A DNA stretch of 64,000 bases from Xestospongia bergquistia (GCA_963965975.1 OZ014412.1:10087849-10151848), one strand, 5' to 3'; shown: positions 48,701 through 63,500, counted from the first letter of the stretch. Numbers and translations are program-made. The notes: generated by a model from the sequence alone, not told the origin.

Positions 48701-51129
48701 TTTTCACCTTTGTCATGTCAACTCTAGAGTTATTTTATTCATAAGCAAATCCATTACATGTTGTGTCCTTGCCAAAAATAAAAGATATAAGATGGTGAAC
48801 AATCAATGATTATAGACATCAGTGTGCATCTCTTTCATTTAGTAATAAATGCACTACATTGGTTACATATAGGTTATTTGCTTTATAGTGTACTGTTGAG
48901 GAACCAATCAACCAACCAACCAATCAATCACAATTCATCATTGTACTTGCTCAAGTAAGTTATTTTTGAGTATGGAACAGGAAAACCATATCATAGTACT
49001 GTCAATAGATTTTAGCTAAATGCTTTTATATTAGATATAACATGAATGTTAATGAGTGTGAATAGGATAATATAAATAGTATATAATCCAATATACCACA
49101 TAAATCATGGTGTTCAGGACAATCTAACGTAGAATATTAATATGCTTTCAAAACTTGACCATGTTTACTGCTTTACATGCCAAGCCAGCTAAATGGCCCA
49201 AAGGTCATGTGGTATATTAGTTTGTATGTCCACATTCCCACACTGTTTTGTACAATGATTAAAGCAAATAAATTACTGTCACTTACTAACAATTTATACC
49301 ACAATCAATGAACTTATTATACGTTTGTCATAAACAATACATACAATGATTAGTAAGAGTCTCTTTTCTTCTATATTTTATAATTGTTACGTTAGTGAGT
49401 GAATCTAAGGTCAACTGTATTAAGTAATGGCATATGTGGACATGTAAATCATTATTCATTGAGTCCTTTAAAGGACAAAGTTAGCGCAAACAGATTTCAT
49501 GCATCCCTACATTCTTTTTTAGCTAACATTTCATGTTAGTGTATAACAAACAAAAAGGCTTTCTAGTTACTGGTATGGTAATCATGTGATGGGAAGTGCC
49601 CTCTGCTAGTATTCCTACAAACAATCTCAACAATAGATAAAGTCACCTGATATATTCCAGCACTAATAACCTACAATAACAATTACTCAGTATCCTTTTT
49701 ATGTATCAATAACCAACACATCCAGACAGTCTGCCTTAAAATTTCTCCGTCCATTATACATAATGAAAACAGTTTAGTCTGCCTTATTGGAATTACTAAA
49801 GTAGAAGTCTCTATTATAATTCACTAACCTCTTAAGAACTATAAACTATTAATAGCATTTGCATTTGTATACAGAATATTTGGCAGGTGCATATTGTATA
49901 TGTTATTTAAGGACTTGTTAGATAGATATAGACGTTATTTTCACTTTTATTATATCAACTTTAACATAGTTTTATTCATAACTAAATCATATACATGTTG
50001 TGTCCTTACCAAAAATAAAAGATGTAAGATGGTGAACAATCAATGAGTATAGACTTCATTGTCCATCTCTCTCATTTAGTAATAAATACACTACATTGGT
50101 ACATTCATTTTATAGTGTACTGTTGATGAGTCAACTGACCAACCAATCACAATTCATTGTACTTGCTCAAGTAAGTTATATTTGAATATTAATTAGTATT
50201 TATCTTATTATGGAATTGGAAAACCATATCATAGTACTGTCAATAGATTTCAGCTAAATACTTTTTATTAGAGATATAACATGAATGTTAATGAGTGTGA
50301 ATAAGATAATAATATATATGTTGTGTATTATCCAATTACCACATAAATCATGTTATTTAGGACTATCTAATGTGAAACTATTAATATGTTTTCTCAGCTT
50401 TGACCATGTTTACTGCCTTACATGCCATAACAGCCAGGTGGTCCAAAGATCATGTGTATGTTAGCTTGTATGTCAATATCCCAATGTAGACCTATAATAT
50501 AATCATTGAGCTTAATTACATGTTTGTCACAAGCACTATTTACAACGATTGGTATGAGTTTGCAAGCTTGTCATCGACTTATACATGAGCCATATCCAAG
50601 TCTTCCAATTTCAATAATAGAAATGTCCTAGAATTAATGTAAGCATCAGCATTACAATCTTAGGCTATTCTCTTATTTAATCATACTTTCTCTTTTCTTA
50701 TTTAATCCATTAGTGAGTGATTCCAATGTTAACTGTATTTAGTAATGGCATATGAGGACATATAAATTGTGATGAGTTGAAACTTTCAAATGTATAAGTT
50801 AGCTTAAACATAGTTCAAGTATTCCTAGATTATTTTTAGCTCATATTTGATGTTAGTGTATAACAAGGAAAACATATAAAGGGATTTAGTTACTGGTAGG
50901 GTAATCATGTGATGGGATGTACCCTCTGTTAGTATTCCCACAAGAACCTCAACAATAGCTAAAGTCACCTGATATGTTTTTGGACTAATGGGCCTAAAAA
51001 TAATATTACTCAGTATCCTTTGTACATAACAATAACTAGTACCTCTAGTTTAATATGCTTTAATGGAATTACTATAGTGGAAACTTGTCTTATAATTTAC
51101 TAACCTCGTTAGAACTACAAACTATTAGT

Positions 51130-51180
51130 AACATTTGCACTATTAAGTATTACATATACATGTACATGTATATGTACGTT

Positions 51181-51211
<31 letters not shown>

Positions 51212-51275
51212 ACGTGTATATGTATATTTATACATGTACATGTATAAGTACATATATGCATGTACATGTAACATA
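51130..51275. repeat. TA/TACATG microsatellite
   Basis: Alternating TATA and ACATGTA motifs fill this stretch inside one array unit. Shorter versions stand at the same place in other units (about 46680-46735 and 48600-48640), so the unit carries an expandable simple repeat. Confidence 0.85.
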
Positions 51276-52576
51276 ATATTTGACAGGTGCACACAATACC
51301 TGTTATTTAAGGGGTCCTTAGAGAGATATAGATGTTATTTTCACTTTTATTATATCAACTTTAACTTCATTCACAACTAACTCATATACATATTGTGCCC
51401 TTGTCAAAAATAAAAGATTTAAAATAGTAAACAATCAATGAGTATAGACTTTGCTATAAATCTCTCTCATTTGTTTATCAATATACTATATTGTTTACAT
51501 GGAGGTCATTCATTTTAAAGGGTACTGTTGATGAATCAACTGACCAACCAATCATACTTCATTGTACTTGCTTAGCCAAGTTACTTCTGAGTAGGCCTAG
51601 TCCTAATTTGCCAACTATTACATCATATAAGATCTGATTGATTTCAAATTTCAGGACTGGGTACACCAAACACCAAAATATTGATGTTAAAATTAAAAAA
51701 AGTTGAAACCACACAATTCAACAATAGCATTATAACAATATTCTGATGTATTAGAACACATGGGCATAAAAAATCTAGAACTAATCAATTCTTCCAGGAA
51801 CACATTTATAGTCTAACTTTGACCATGTAAATCGCCTTAATGCCACATAAATCATGTTGTTTAGGATTATCTAATGTGATATTATTAATATGTTTTCTTA
51901 GCATGTTTACTGCCTTATTTGCCAAGCTACCCAGGTGATCCAAAAATCATGTGGTAAGTTAGCTTGTATGTCCATATTTCAATGTATGCCATAAACATTG
52001 AGCTTAATTACATGTTTGTCAAAAGCACTATTTACAATGATTAGTATGAGTTTGTAAGCTTGTCATCAACTTATACATGAGCCATATCCAAGTCTTCCAA
52101 TTTCAATAATAGAAAAGTCCTAGAATTAATGTAAGCATCAGCATTACAATCTTACGCTATTCACTTATTTAATCATATTTTCTCTTTTCTTATTTAATCC
52201 ATTAATGAGTGATTCCAATGTTAACTGTATTTAGTAATGGCATATGTGGAGAAATAAATTGTGATGAATTGAAACCTTCAAACGTATAAGTTAGCTTAAA
52301 CATAGTTCAAGTATCCCTAGATTATTTTTAGCTCACATTTGATGTTAGTGTATAACAAGAAAAACATATGAAGCTTTTTTAGTTACTGGGTATGGTAATC
52401 ATGTGATGGGAAGTACCCTTGTTACTATTCTCATAATAACCTCAACAATTGCTAGATGGAGAATTGGGATATTCCCGCAATACTAATTAAGAAAATTTGA
52501 TTGACATGTGTTTGGAAAAGAAACACCAAGAATTAATAGACAAGCAAGAAAAGAGTTTATAGTATACAAGTAAATG

Positions 52577-52830
52577 GTCATTCTAAGATTGTCCAATCAC
52601 TTATATCTATACACAATCATTTGTAGAGTTAGGTTTGAAACATACTACTCAAGAATTGGGTAACTAAAACAGCTTGACTAAATTCAAAATTTAATATGAA
52701 CTTAATTGAATATGTTGAGAATTATAAGGTTCTTCTACTTGGAAGTGTGTACCATCTAAAGTGTATTCATATCTTAGAGGAACTAGTCATAATGTGTTAG
52801 GGATTGTGATAACTATATTCATGTCCTCCT
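52577..52830. repeat. Third copy of the left-edge repeat block within the array
   Basis: This copy matches 45477-45716 closely, including GTCATTCTAAGATTGTCCAA and GTGTGTACCATCTAAAGTGT. Finding a left-edge block embedded at the right side suggests that a larger multi-kb segment was duplicated after the block arose. Confidence 0.7.
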
Positions 52831-53520
52831 AAGCACTACCTTAATTGGTATGTATTTTATGGAGTAAGAAAACCATAGTGATAGTACTGTCAATAGATTT
52901 CATTTAAATACTTTTTTTTAGATATAACATGAATGTTAATGAATGTAAATAATATATTATATATATAGTGTTTATTATATATATATTATATATACCATAT
53001 AAATCATGTTGTTTGGGATAATCTAATGTGAAACTATTAAAATATTTTCATAAGTTTGACCATGTTTACCGCCTTACATGCCAAGCCAGTATATTCATGT
53101 TAGCTTGTATGTACATATTTTAATACAATGATTAAAGCAGATAAATTACTGTCACTTATCAATAATGTATACCAATAAACGTAACTATGTTCACTACATA
53201 GAATGAGTTTCTAAAGTTGTTCTCAATATATTCAAGAGTCATATTCAAGTAAGTAATCTAACTTCAATAATAGAAACGTCTTAGAATTAACGTAAACATC
53301 AGTAATATTATTACAATCTTAGGCTATTCTCTTATTCAATCATACTTTCTCTTTTCTTCTTTAAATCAAAATTTCTAAGTGATTCCAAAGTTAACTGTAT
53401 TAAGTAATGGCATATGAGGACATATAAATTGTGACACATTGAAACCTTCAAAGGTCTAAGTTAGCACAAACAGATTTCAAGTGTCCCTAGATTTATTTTA
53501 GCTCACATTTCATGTTATTA

Positions 53521-54391
53521 TAAATCATAATCTTAACTTCAACCAACAACATATAAGAATTAAGAATCTAGTCATGCATTTACAAGATGGTCCAGGTAAA
53601 CTATATAAGATTATGCAATGCTAACATATGCCCTCCGAATAAAAATGTTAAATACATACATCATCCAACATCGAAGCTATAATTCATACTAACATAATAT
53701 ATCTTATACACAGCATGTAAATGCTATATTAGTAGGTAAAATAGAACAAAGTGTATAGGAATAGTAAAAGACAAGTGATGTATGATATAAACCACACCCA
53801 TCATAAACTAACCTGTAAAAGACAACATTTTTCTGTTTTAACTGACTCTCATCTTTTTAAACATATAACTATGTGGCTCTATTAAATATTGATTTATAAA
53901 TAAAGATATTGTATCCACTTCACTTCACTTACCTTAACATGAATTATAACACACCCACATGTGGCTGGGGTGTGTCTATTATTATACATTATTAAACTTT
54001 TTTCTTTTTAATTTGATTTACAGCATTTATTAGTTAGGTATGTCTGAACCTCGTAACAAATTGTAAATACCATTTTAATTTGATTTCTTTTCATTTGTTT
54101 ATGCATTTTGTACATATATGCATATACTTTGAGCAGAACTTATACTTTTCACTTACTATCAATAGCAAGGGTTCAATGATAAAAACTAATATGATAATAT
54201 CATATATAATTATTACTAATACAGCAAAAAAAGGCGTATAGGAAAGATACATAGTGTTTATTTAAAGATTTCTTATAAACTCAGCAATACACACACACAC
54301 ACACACTCACACACATATTTATATATAAAGCATTAAAGGTTTGTATGCTAATGTTACTTAATAGCAATTATTAAAAACTAACTAATTATGT
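53521..54391. other. Intergenic region downstream of the IP3-receptor-like gene
   Basis: AT-rich DNA between the repeat array and the minus-strand stop codon at 54392. It contains an (AC)n tract at about 54289-54318 and minus-strand AATAAA-like sites (for example near 54257) that could serve as the polyadenylation signal. No further gene was seen. Confidence 0.6.
54289..54318. repeat. (AC)n microsatellite
   Basis: A nearly pure CA dinucleotide run with one CTC interruption lies between the array and the IP3-receptor-like gene. Confidence 0.9.
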
Positions 54392-54599
54392 CTAAACTGG
54401 TTCAACTTTCTCAAGAATTTCTTCTTGGGTTTTCTTCATTTCTTGTTGGGTTTCACTAATTTCATAAAAAGATCATATTGTTTCCTCTCTAACTTAACAA
54501 ACCTTCTTCATATTTTGTAGACACCTTTCCTCCAAGTGCTCTAGCTTTTCGAAGTGGAAGGAACTTGTAATCACGTTTCTTGTAATCAGGTTTCTCAAA
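54392..54599 (-). other. C-terminal tail with short coiled coil
   Basis: Exon 54499-54599 joins 54392-54455 across a 43-bp intron (donor GTTAAG), giving ETQQEMKKTQEEILEKVEPV before the stop. The heptad-like pattern matches the C-terminal coiled coil of IP3 receptors. If the intron is not removed, translation stops at 54489-54491 and the coil is lost, so splicing here decides the end. Confidence 0.6.
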
Positions 54600-57500
54600 C
54601 TAAAATATAAGTTATTGTAAAATATGAATTATGCAACTCTAAAGTTCAAAGCAACCAAATAATGTGATAATAGATAAAGTGAGGTCACAGCATATGACCC
54701 CAATCAGACTATGTCTCAATGTTCAATTCAGAAATATTTGGCAAATCTCAATGAGCAACTGTATTACATGCATATCATTTGTTGGATAGCCTTTGGGTTT
54801 TTTAAATTCCTGGCAGAGCAAAAAACTAAAATGATTGTCCCAATCATACATCATATAACAAGTATACTCACACAATCATAGACATATTTTTCAACAGCAT
54901 TATGATCTTTTGGTTCCTTCGACATGACATGATGAATAAAATACATGTAATTATACATGTTGTGATCATGATGATAATGATCTTCAAAACTCTAAGAAAA
55001 AGAGAAAATATTTTATTAAATATAGTAATTATAAGAGCTGGCAATTAGTTGTTTATAGTTATTATATCAGCATATTTTCCACAAACCAAAAGAGTGTAAA
55101 TAAACTTATGAGTGACAATTTTGACAGTCTTAATAAAGTTGTAGCTATCAGTCTTACCTTGCCTCTTCGTTCAAAGCGATCACTTTCAATACCACAAACA
55201 AAACAGAAATCTTTCTTGTCCTTTTCAGCTTTATCCTACAGTAACATTGAACACATTTTAAAGCTATTGTACTATGCAGTCTTACAATTTCAGTTCTGAG
55301 CTGATTAAACCTAACTATCAAGATAGCTGAAATAACTCCCATACCAATAACAGATACTATCACATAAAATGACAAGTCAATAGATAAACGTCCCAAGTAA
55401 GTTTGAAAAGATGGTTGCATTTGGCCAGCATGATTTACTGGAATCTATATCAATCAGTTTGTGAAAATACATATCTTAATGTTAAACTCACATTTTTAAA
55501 GCCACCTAATAAACCTTCTCTCATTACAGTAATATAACACTCGAAAAGTGTACGACAGAACAGATTGCTACCAGGTTCAGGATTAAAGAAGTTAGAAATG
55601 AAAGCAAATGAGATGGTAGCATAAATCAGTATAATACTCAGAATAAGAAGTAAAACCCAGGATAACTGGATAACTGTAATGTAATAGTAATGACATTGAT
55701 AACTGTATTGTAATTAGCATAAGATATTTATTTACTTACTTCTGCCTCGAATTGCCTTTACTATGTGTTCAAGAACATTAACTTTAATAAAAATGTAAGG
55801 CAAACAAAAACAATAGAAGTATCCAGATAGTAACAGGCCCAAAATGGAACAAGCAAGAAAGAACAAACGATAAAGTGTATATAGTCCAAAAAAATAGATC
55901 TGAAAACCCTTTTTTCCAATTGGTTTTTCATTCTTTTCTTTCAAATATTCAAATTTATCACGAAGCCTTTTAATCTTGCTAAGCCACCCTTTTATTTCAT
56001 TCCTGTAAGAGAAATTTAATAAAAAGAAAGTATACATTATTGTTCAGACTAACTGTAATGATAATACACATGTCAGAAGGTATACTTTTACTTTTAAAAC
56101 AATACACCTACCTTTTATTGAGAACGAATGGAATTTTGTAATAGAAGTTTTGGCGCATTGTGTAAAAGTACTCAAACACCATCAATTGACTTAATACAAC
56201 ATGAAATATTGCCAGTTGACGATATACAATTTCGTACGATAGAATTGGATATGGAAATAAGACAATGAAGAGCGAAGAGTTGGTACTGCCAATTGTAATG
56301 GAACTAGAAAGAAGAATTTAAAATGTAATGTTATCATCACGTACTTCAGATTACAGTTATATATTTTAATTAATAATAAATACATTTGTAACATACTTAT
56401 CAGAAATTCTAAAGATACTAAGTACAAGTATGTTCAGCAAAATTGTCATAAAGCACAAAGAATAATGCAGTGGAGTCCTAAAAGTTCAATAAATGAAGGA
56501 TAAACAGTCTAATAAAGTAAACCTTACGACATAATCTCTATTAGTTCCCTGAACTTGAGATCATTCTACATAATTGAAACTGAATTAACACATACAAGTA
56601 TAAGTATAGATAATGTTGTAATTGTATTTTTAGTAATGCAAAGTTGTTGGCAAGTGCATATTGACCTTATATTTCAAGTGTTTATGAACAGATTCAGCCC
56701 ATACCAAGAGGTCCTTTGCTTTGTCTTCTAGAGAGTCACGATTAATATTCAATTGCAACTCATTTTTCTCATTTTCAGTCAATTTTCCCTAAAATACATA
56801 TGCATTCATTGTAGATACCATAAAAAGCAAACAAGCATAAAAAGATACCAACAAAATAATGCAATACATATAGATAATTATTTCATAAAGATGGTTAGAA
56901 AATTATAAGTTGAACCCTCAGAAATGGGAAGAGGGAATGACATAGAGTAATATGTCAACATACATGGCATATAAACAGCTATAACATCACAACTACAAGG
57001 TAGAGCTGTAACTAATCCAGTTATTTACACTATGGTTCCTTTTGATATACCATATCATTATTGTCCTAAGTAATGTGTCTTAGTGTTAAATGTAAGGGCT
57101 AAATGTGTATTTATTAACTTACTGAGTCAAAATGGAAATAAACACTAGTCAATATAGTATCATCACCTACAGTATCATCATTTGAGTTAGTATAGTTCAC
57201 TTCAATATGACAGGTCTTGTCTTCTACATGTTGCCACACCTGGTCATTGGCATCATGAGGAGCTATTAAAGAGTTCAGTGTATATTAAGACAATGCTAAG
57301 TTCATAGATCATACAGACATAAGGCTTTAGATAGTTAACATTGCTTATTACGATGAGTTACCAAAAAATCTTTAATCTGGAATGTGAGTTATTAATTTGG
57401 TTATCATATGTACAGTTAGTAATGCATGATAAATATAATGCTATTTACTTACAGATGTGAATGTGCACTAATAAAGTTTGTAAATAATTACCATATCTTC

Positions 57501-60500
57501 CAACAGATATATCAAGATAATCAGCCACTTTTTTCATGATATGATAAGCTTTGACTGTTCCTATATCAACCTCCTTTTTGTGATCACTGACATCATTAAA
57601 TCTTTTTTCCTAAAACAGGAAGAGTGTGGCTATCTTTATCAAATCATTCATAAGTTGTCAGAATTGATTACTTCACAAGTGATTGTCATGACAATATGCC
57701 TGCTCGTGAAGTAGGTTATGTTAAATTATCAGATATATTCACAATAAAATGTTTTATAACCACATTAAAATTAAGTAATTAAAGACTAAGTAAATAGAAC
57801 TGGATTGATTATTTACCTCATAAAGTTTATACATTGTTTTTTCAACAATCTCTCTCTTTAGATCTTTAGCTATAGTTCTTCCAATATGTTGACAAGCATT
57901 CTGATCAGAACAGGTTTCCTCTAACAAAATCTCTAATAGCTCCAAGGCTTTGCACTGCATATGGACATGCTCCCACTCCCAATTCTACAAATATTAATAC
58001 AATTACAATAAAAATCGTATAATTGCTTTTAAAATGCCAATTGACAGACTAGGTTTAAAACTGAATATCTAACAACAAAATGAGAAAGGCAGAAAAGTGA
58101 GCTAAAAACTTGAAGGTACTTCAAAGACCAATCAGTTAACGTTGTCATCATAGCACTCACAGCAAAGGCTAATAAAATTCATTTGTTGAATTAATGTAGA
58201 TCAAAATCTAACTGATGGTATAATACAGCATCATGATTTCTTACCATCATATTGAGTCCTTCAAGTAAGATTAGATTTAATGAGTCAATCACTTGACTAT
58301 TTATTGCAATTGTTTGATTTTTATGATTACCACCACACATTTTAATAAGAGCCTTTACAAGAAAAAGAAAATCCAAAACATTACACAAGTAATTATTTTT
58401 TTTACCTGAATTGCTTTCACAATAATAGATAAATGCATATCAGGATTTTTGTGCTCAGCAAGAGTTTGTAATAGTTCAGACACTTCACCAACAATGTTAA
58501 TCTGTACATATTTGACAAGAAGTGAATCAATAAGCTATCTTGTGTACTTACAGAGATATAATGCTCCTGAGACTGTAAAATATCTTGCATTTCTTTGACC
58601 TGACGATCACACATTGTAATAATCACATTTAAGACAACATTGACATGTTTAACAGCTTCCTCTTCAGTAACTTCCTATATTAATATATGTTGAGATTGTC
58701 CTCTATATTAGAGTTGCCATGTATTCTTACAAGTTGGCCTGCAGACTCAATAGAATATACTGTGGAGATTTGAGGTTTATTATTATCGTCATCTTGTTGT
58801 TGTTGCTATTGGAAGTATACAACATTTAAGAGAAAGATCAAAACAGTTAACAAACATAAACAAGAGATAAAGAATTTAAGTTTTATAAATTAGTAACTTA
58901 CTAACTGATCTCTATATTCTACCTAGAGAAAAAAAATAGCAATAAAACATCATCTTATATGGTATTTATAATTATTTGATAGTTAACTTACAATAGAATC
59001 TGAAGTGATAGAGGCAACATCTTGGACAGAGCTATATAAAAATCAACATATTTAAATGTATACTAACCCTTAATTTACTAGCACAGTCAATAATGCAAAG
59101 AAAATTACCGATAGTAACTGAAACAGGAGATAGCTGTTGACAAGAGTTTGTGAAGTCTTATAAAAAGGTTTGCACTTCCATGACAAATCCAAGCTGCAAT
59201 CTTCTTTTGCATATTATAATCACATTTGTAAAGTAAGACATATATCAGTCCCAGTACTGTTACAGCAACATCATCATCAGGATGAACAAGATGTAAAACA
59301 GCCTATAAGAAAAGAGAACTTCCATATATGAAAAGACAGAAAAATAACTTATAAAATACAGAGTAACAAAGTTTTGGAACCATTATCTACAACAAGACTT
59401 ATCAACTAATCTAAACATAACAATAAAGCACCATTATGATTTACAGTTAATATAAATCAAGGCATTCCAAAACACAGTACTATTATTGCATTAATGAGGG
59501 ATGACAAGGGTTTAATTAGAATCAATTAATACTTAGCACAATCTGTGAGTTAGATGTCATAGAAAGGTGACAGAAGTGATTTATAATAAAGTAAGTGCAT
59601 GTGCCGCCTTAGTAGTCAAACATGATAATTCAGCTACATGCAGGGCTTACTATAATTATCCAGCTGCATTACTTTAAATCACCCATTTACTTGTAATAAA
59701 CACAAATAGTGTCATAATTAATACAATAACTAGTTAATTATAATACCTTTTCATACATCTTCTCCAAATCATTTTCAATCTCTTCTGAATTTATAGGCCT
59801 ACAATGGACACACAACACTCAATATGCATACTCCATAAAGATTTGTTTAATAACATTCATTGACCCATATGCATTTAAGAGGACAGTGAGCTGGGACTTT
59901 GTTCCTCCTTGATGTGGTTGCATGTACTTTCATGTAGATAGGTCTTAAGTCTCAGAAGGAAATTGCTTTTAAGTGATAAATACCAGTGTTAAGAACAAAA
60001 TTGAAATAATTATATAAATGTAAAAATATAATATAAATACAATGTAGTGGTAACAATCTCATTAGCTGAAAGAAAGGATATAAATGTTACAGAATAGTTC
60101 AGTTATTGTTATAAAGGGATGCCAATATACAAAATGAAAAATAGGTTCTTTCTTCTCAGAGTTACTAATGTTTTCTAGTTAAAATTATTCAAAAAAAGAA
60201 CTTACTTAACACTCTTCATTCTTCTGTCTAGAACTCCAAACAGTGTTTGCAGTGTGAAAAGCAAGACCTCATTAAGTTGATTTCTCTTATAACTGTCATA
60301 AGCCTGACACACATGTAACTGGTTATTAAAAACTCTACAAAGAAAATTGCAAAAAATGACAGGGATTGACAAATCCAATAACTTCTTAATAAAACAATGT
60401 ATTACCTTCTTGTAATTTTTACTACTGACTATTTAATTTTTGCTCTTTAAATGTTGTGGACTCTCACTAATCCAAATATTGTTAATCTGATTCTTTTTAT

Positions 60501-63500
60501 GTAATTTGAATCCACTAGTGGAAAGTGTTTTGTAAAAAACTACTAGAACTTCTAACATCAAGCTATTTAGCACAAATGTCAGTACAGTTAGAGCTGTGAA
60601 TTTGTTCATAAATAATAGCAATATTTAAAAAGCTTCAACAATCCAAATATTTCATTAATATAAATGTAGCTTAGTCTCTTGGCATATGGAGAAGTGAGAA
60701 TCAATTGTTTTGATAAGCTTATAGCATGGCCTAAAAAAACAATGTTGTCATACATATTACCATTTCAACTTACTCAAGCATATCAGAGAGTGGCTTAGTG
60801 ATCTCGACACTTCTGTTAATATAAAATATATATATTATAGTAATGTGCTAATACCATAGAATTTTTTAAAATTTTTATTTATAAATTCATAAATCATGAT
60901 AATGGTTACATACATACATGTGTTTCATATTCATATTCCATTAGACAATTATACATGATTACATAATAATCGAAGGTCAAAGGTCAACAGTGAACACAGG
61001 TTGACACAGTATTTAATGTTAGCACCTAGTTTAATACTGATGCAATAGAAATATATACAATTAATAAGTCTTAACCTTTCATAACAAGCACTCTCTCTAC
61101 AGTTATCATTACCTTTCTGGTGAGTCATAATGACAAAACAAGTCAATCAACTGTCGAAAACTCCTTCCACCAGGTAATAATTGTGTACAACATTCACATA
61201 AATCTAATTGAAAAAATTTTTTTCTCAAACTATGCAAAATGACTATTTCAATAACAATAAGAAAAGAAAGTAAATAGTCATTAAATACAATACCTGTATC
61301 ATCATTTTCTTGATTACTATTATCACTTCCTTGTTCATAAACTTTCTGATAGTTAGAAATAAAATTGTGAAATAAGGAGTTTAATCCATCTTCTTCAGCC
61401 ACTTCAGCCTCATACTCAACAAGCTTTTCAAATTTAAAGTATTGCTGTCCAATTTTGGCAGTTGCAGCCTATATATAAAAATGATTACATTAACTCAAGT
61501 ATACAAATACATACATTGGACTACCACTACAGTTTGTTGATATGGCATTGATAATGATTCTATAACAGTCTTAAACATACAGTTGTAAAAAACAACAAAG
61601 AATTCATTACATGCACTTATTTCTTATGTAATTTTTTAGGTAAAGTTAGTACACTCTACAAGTCTCATTTAAAACAAGCATTTGCAGATACAAGTGCTGA
61701 ATTAGTTTAATTATATACTAGGAAAAATACAATTGGAGATTGGGCACTAACTTCAATTAGCCATTCCACTGAAACCTCCACTGACTATACATATTACACA
61801 ACACAAACTATACCTTATATTGTTCACTTGGAACTACTTTGGCAATGCTGTTGAAACAGGATTTCCAAAACTCAGTATGAGCTTTACAGGTTAGAAATAT
61901 TGGAGCAAGATCTTCATTGAGTAGCTTCTATTGATGAAAATAAATTAAAACAATAGGTGAATTGAAGAATTAAAATGTGGACTTAATCACTTAAACGGTT
62001 TGTAGAGTATACTTTACAAACCTAATTTTTAAAGTTAATTTAATAATAACAAAATATTTAACAAGTTATAAGACATTTACTTACCAATACTGCATCACCA
62101 AATTCTTTTAGCTTATCTTGTTGCCACTCATCAAGTTCATCAGAACTTAGCTCATTACAAAATGAAGTAACTAATGGAATTACTCCATCAACAAAATAAA
62201 ATAGACCAAAACTGATCTCTTCAGTACTTGAGTCATCATCAAGTTTCCAGACTTTTGTCCAACTCTGAAAAAATGGCAGTAAAATTCATATTAAATAATG
62301 TTAGACAAAAATATTTAACTTACAATATGTTCAGAGAACAACCTCTTAAAGAGAAACATAAACTTATGTGGTTCATCAAGTGCACGTAATGTATTGATAT
62401 GATCATTAACAAAGGAAATGCAGTCATCAATGTGTTTCCAGAAATCACTATTCCTGGGTCTAAATTTACAATCAATATAAACGTTATGGTAATTCCTACA
62501 GTTAGTAGACCCTTACTTGAGCTCATGCAATGAAGAATGAGAATACTTCTCACTATAAATGAAACCTTCATTAAGGAGCCGAACAAAAGGTACTTTACGT
62601 TGCCTTGGTACATCATCATTTACAAGAATACTATAAAGATTTTATAAGAAAAAATCTGTAATTATACAATAATAATAATAATAATATATTGTAATTAAAT
62701 ATTTGGCTAGCAAACAAAATCATTGGAAAGTCAAAATTAAAATGAACTATTTTTTAAAAAAAAATCGTATATCTTTTAGACAAAAAAAGGCATTTATTGA
62801 TGTATATATGTTAACCAATAAATGTTATTTATTGATACTACAACAGCAATACAATGACATGTATGTGTACTAATGTATATAAATAAAACATTTCGAAAAC
62901 ATCAGTCAGTATTGACTTATTACTAACTTCATAAGCTCTTTGACTGTGAAGATCTTGTGACACACAACCTCAGCAAACCTGCCTCTACCCTCAGCACATG
63001 TAGCTAATAAACTAGATACATTCAATAGTGTCAATAACTCATTATCATCATTAGGGGTCTATATAAAATAAAAGATAATTTCTGTATAAGAGTATACACA
63101 TACTACTTACATCTTTTGATAGTACAGCAAGTCGTTCATTAGCCTTATCTTCTAACATAAGACTAAAAAAATTGTCTTTGTACTGAAAACTTTCGTTCAA
63201 CATTCTGGCTATATTTTCTTGAGAATTCATCAGAAGAGGACCAGATTTGCTTTTGGAGGGCTACAAAATATGAATAGAAGTGTTTATTAAAGAAGTTTAT
63301 ATATAATATTCTACCTTCATCACAGCTTCAAGAGTAGTAAAAAAGTCTAGATATTCTTTAGTCTCATTTGAAGTACCAGTACAAGCCAGTATATATAGTT
63401 GTCTAATATCTCCTTCAGAAAAATTCCGACATAATTCAACATGGTCTGTAATAATCTATAACAAGAAATTAATATTACAATTGATTATTTTTTTGGTACT

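Larger units (their letters stand above)
44720..53520. repeat. Large tandem array of degenerate repeat units of about 1.2-1.5 kb
   Basis: A marker segment (AGTAATGGCATATGTGGACA and the following 60 bases) recurs at about 46245, 47597, 48170, 49426, 50742, 52230 and 53408. A second marker (TTACTGGTATGGTAATCATG) recurs at about 46390, 47740, 48313, 49565, 50887 and 52380. Spacing is mostly 1.2-1.5 kb with one short unit of 573 bp. Between markers the order of other shared blocks is kept. Copies have many substitutions and small indels. No open frame survives across copies, and no transposase, reverse transcriptase or RNA gene was seen. Confidence 0.8.

Noticed and set aside
46679-48809. Two similar 75-codon open frames (46679-46906 and 48582-48809) that might be a small conserved gene
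   Set aside because: They lie at the same place in two array units and share sequence because the DNA is repeated. The corresponding place in the unit near 49.9 kb is not open, so conservation reflects duplication and not coding constraint.
51085-51276. Open frame of 63 codons in the array
   Set aside because: Half of it is translated TA/TACATG microsatellite.
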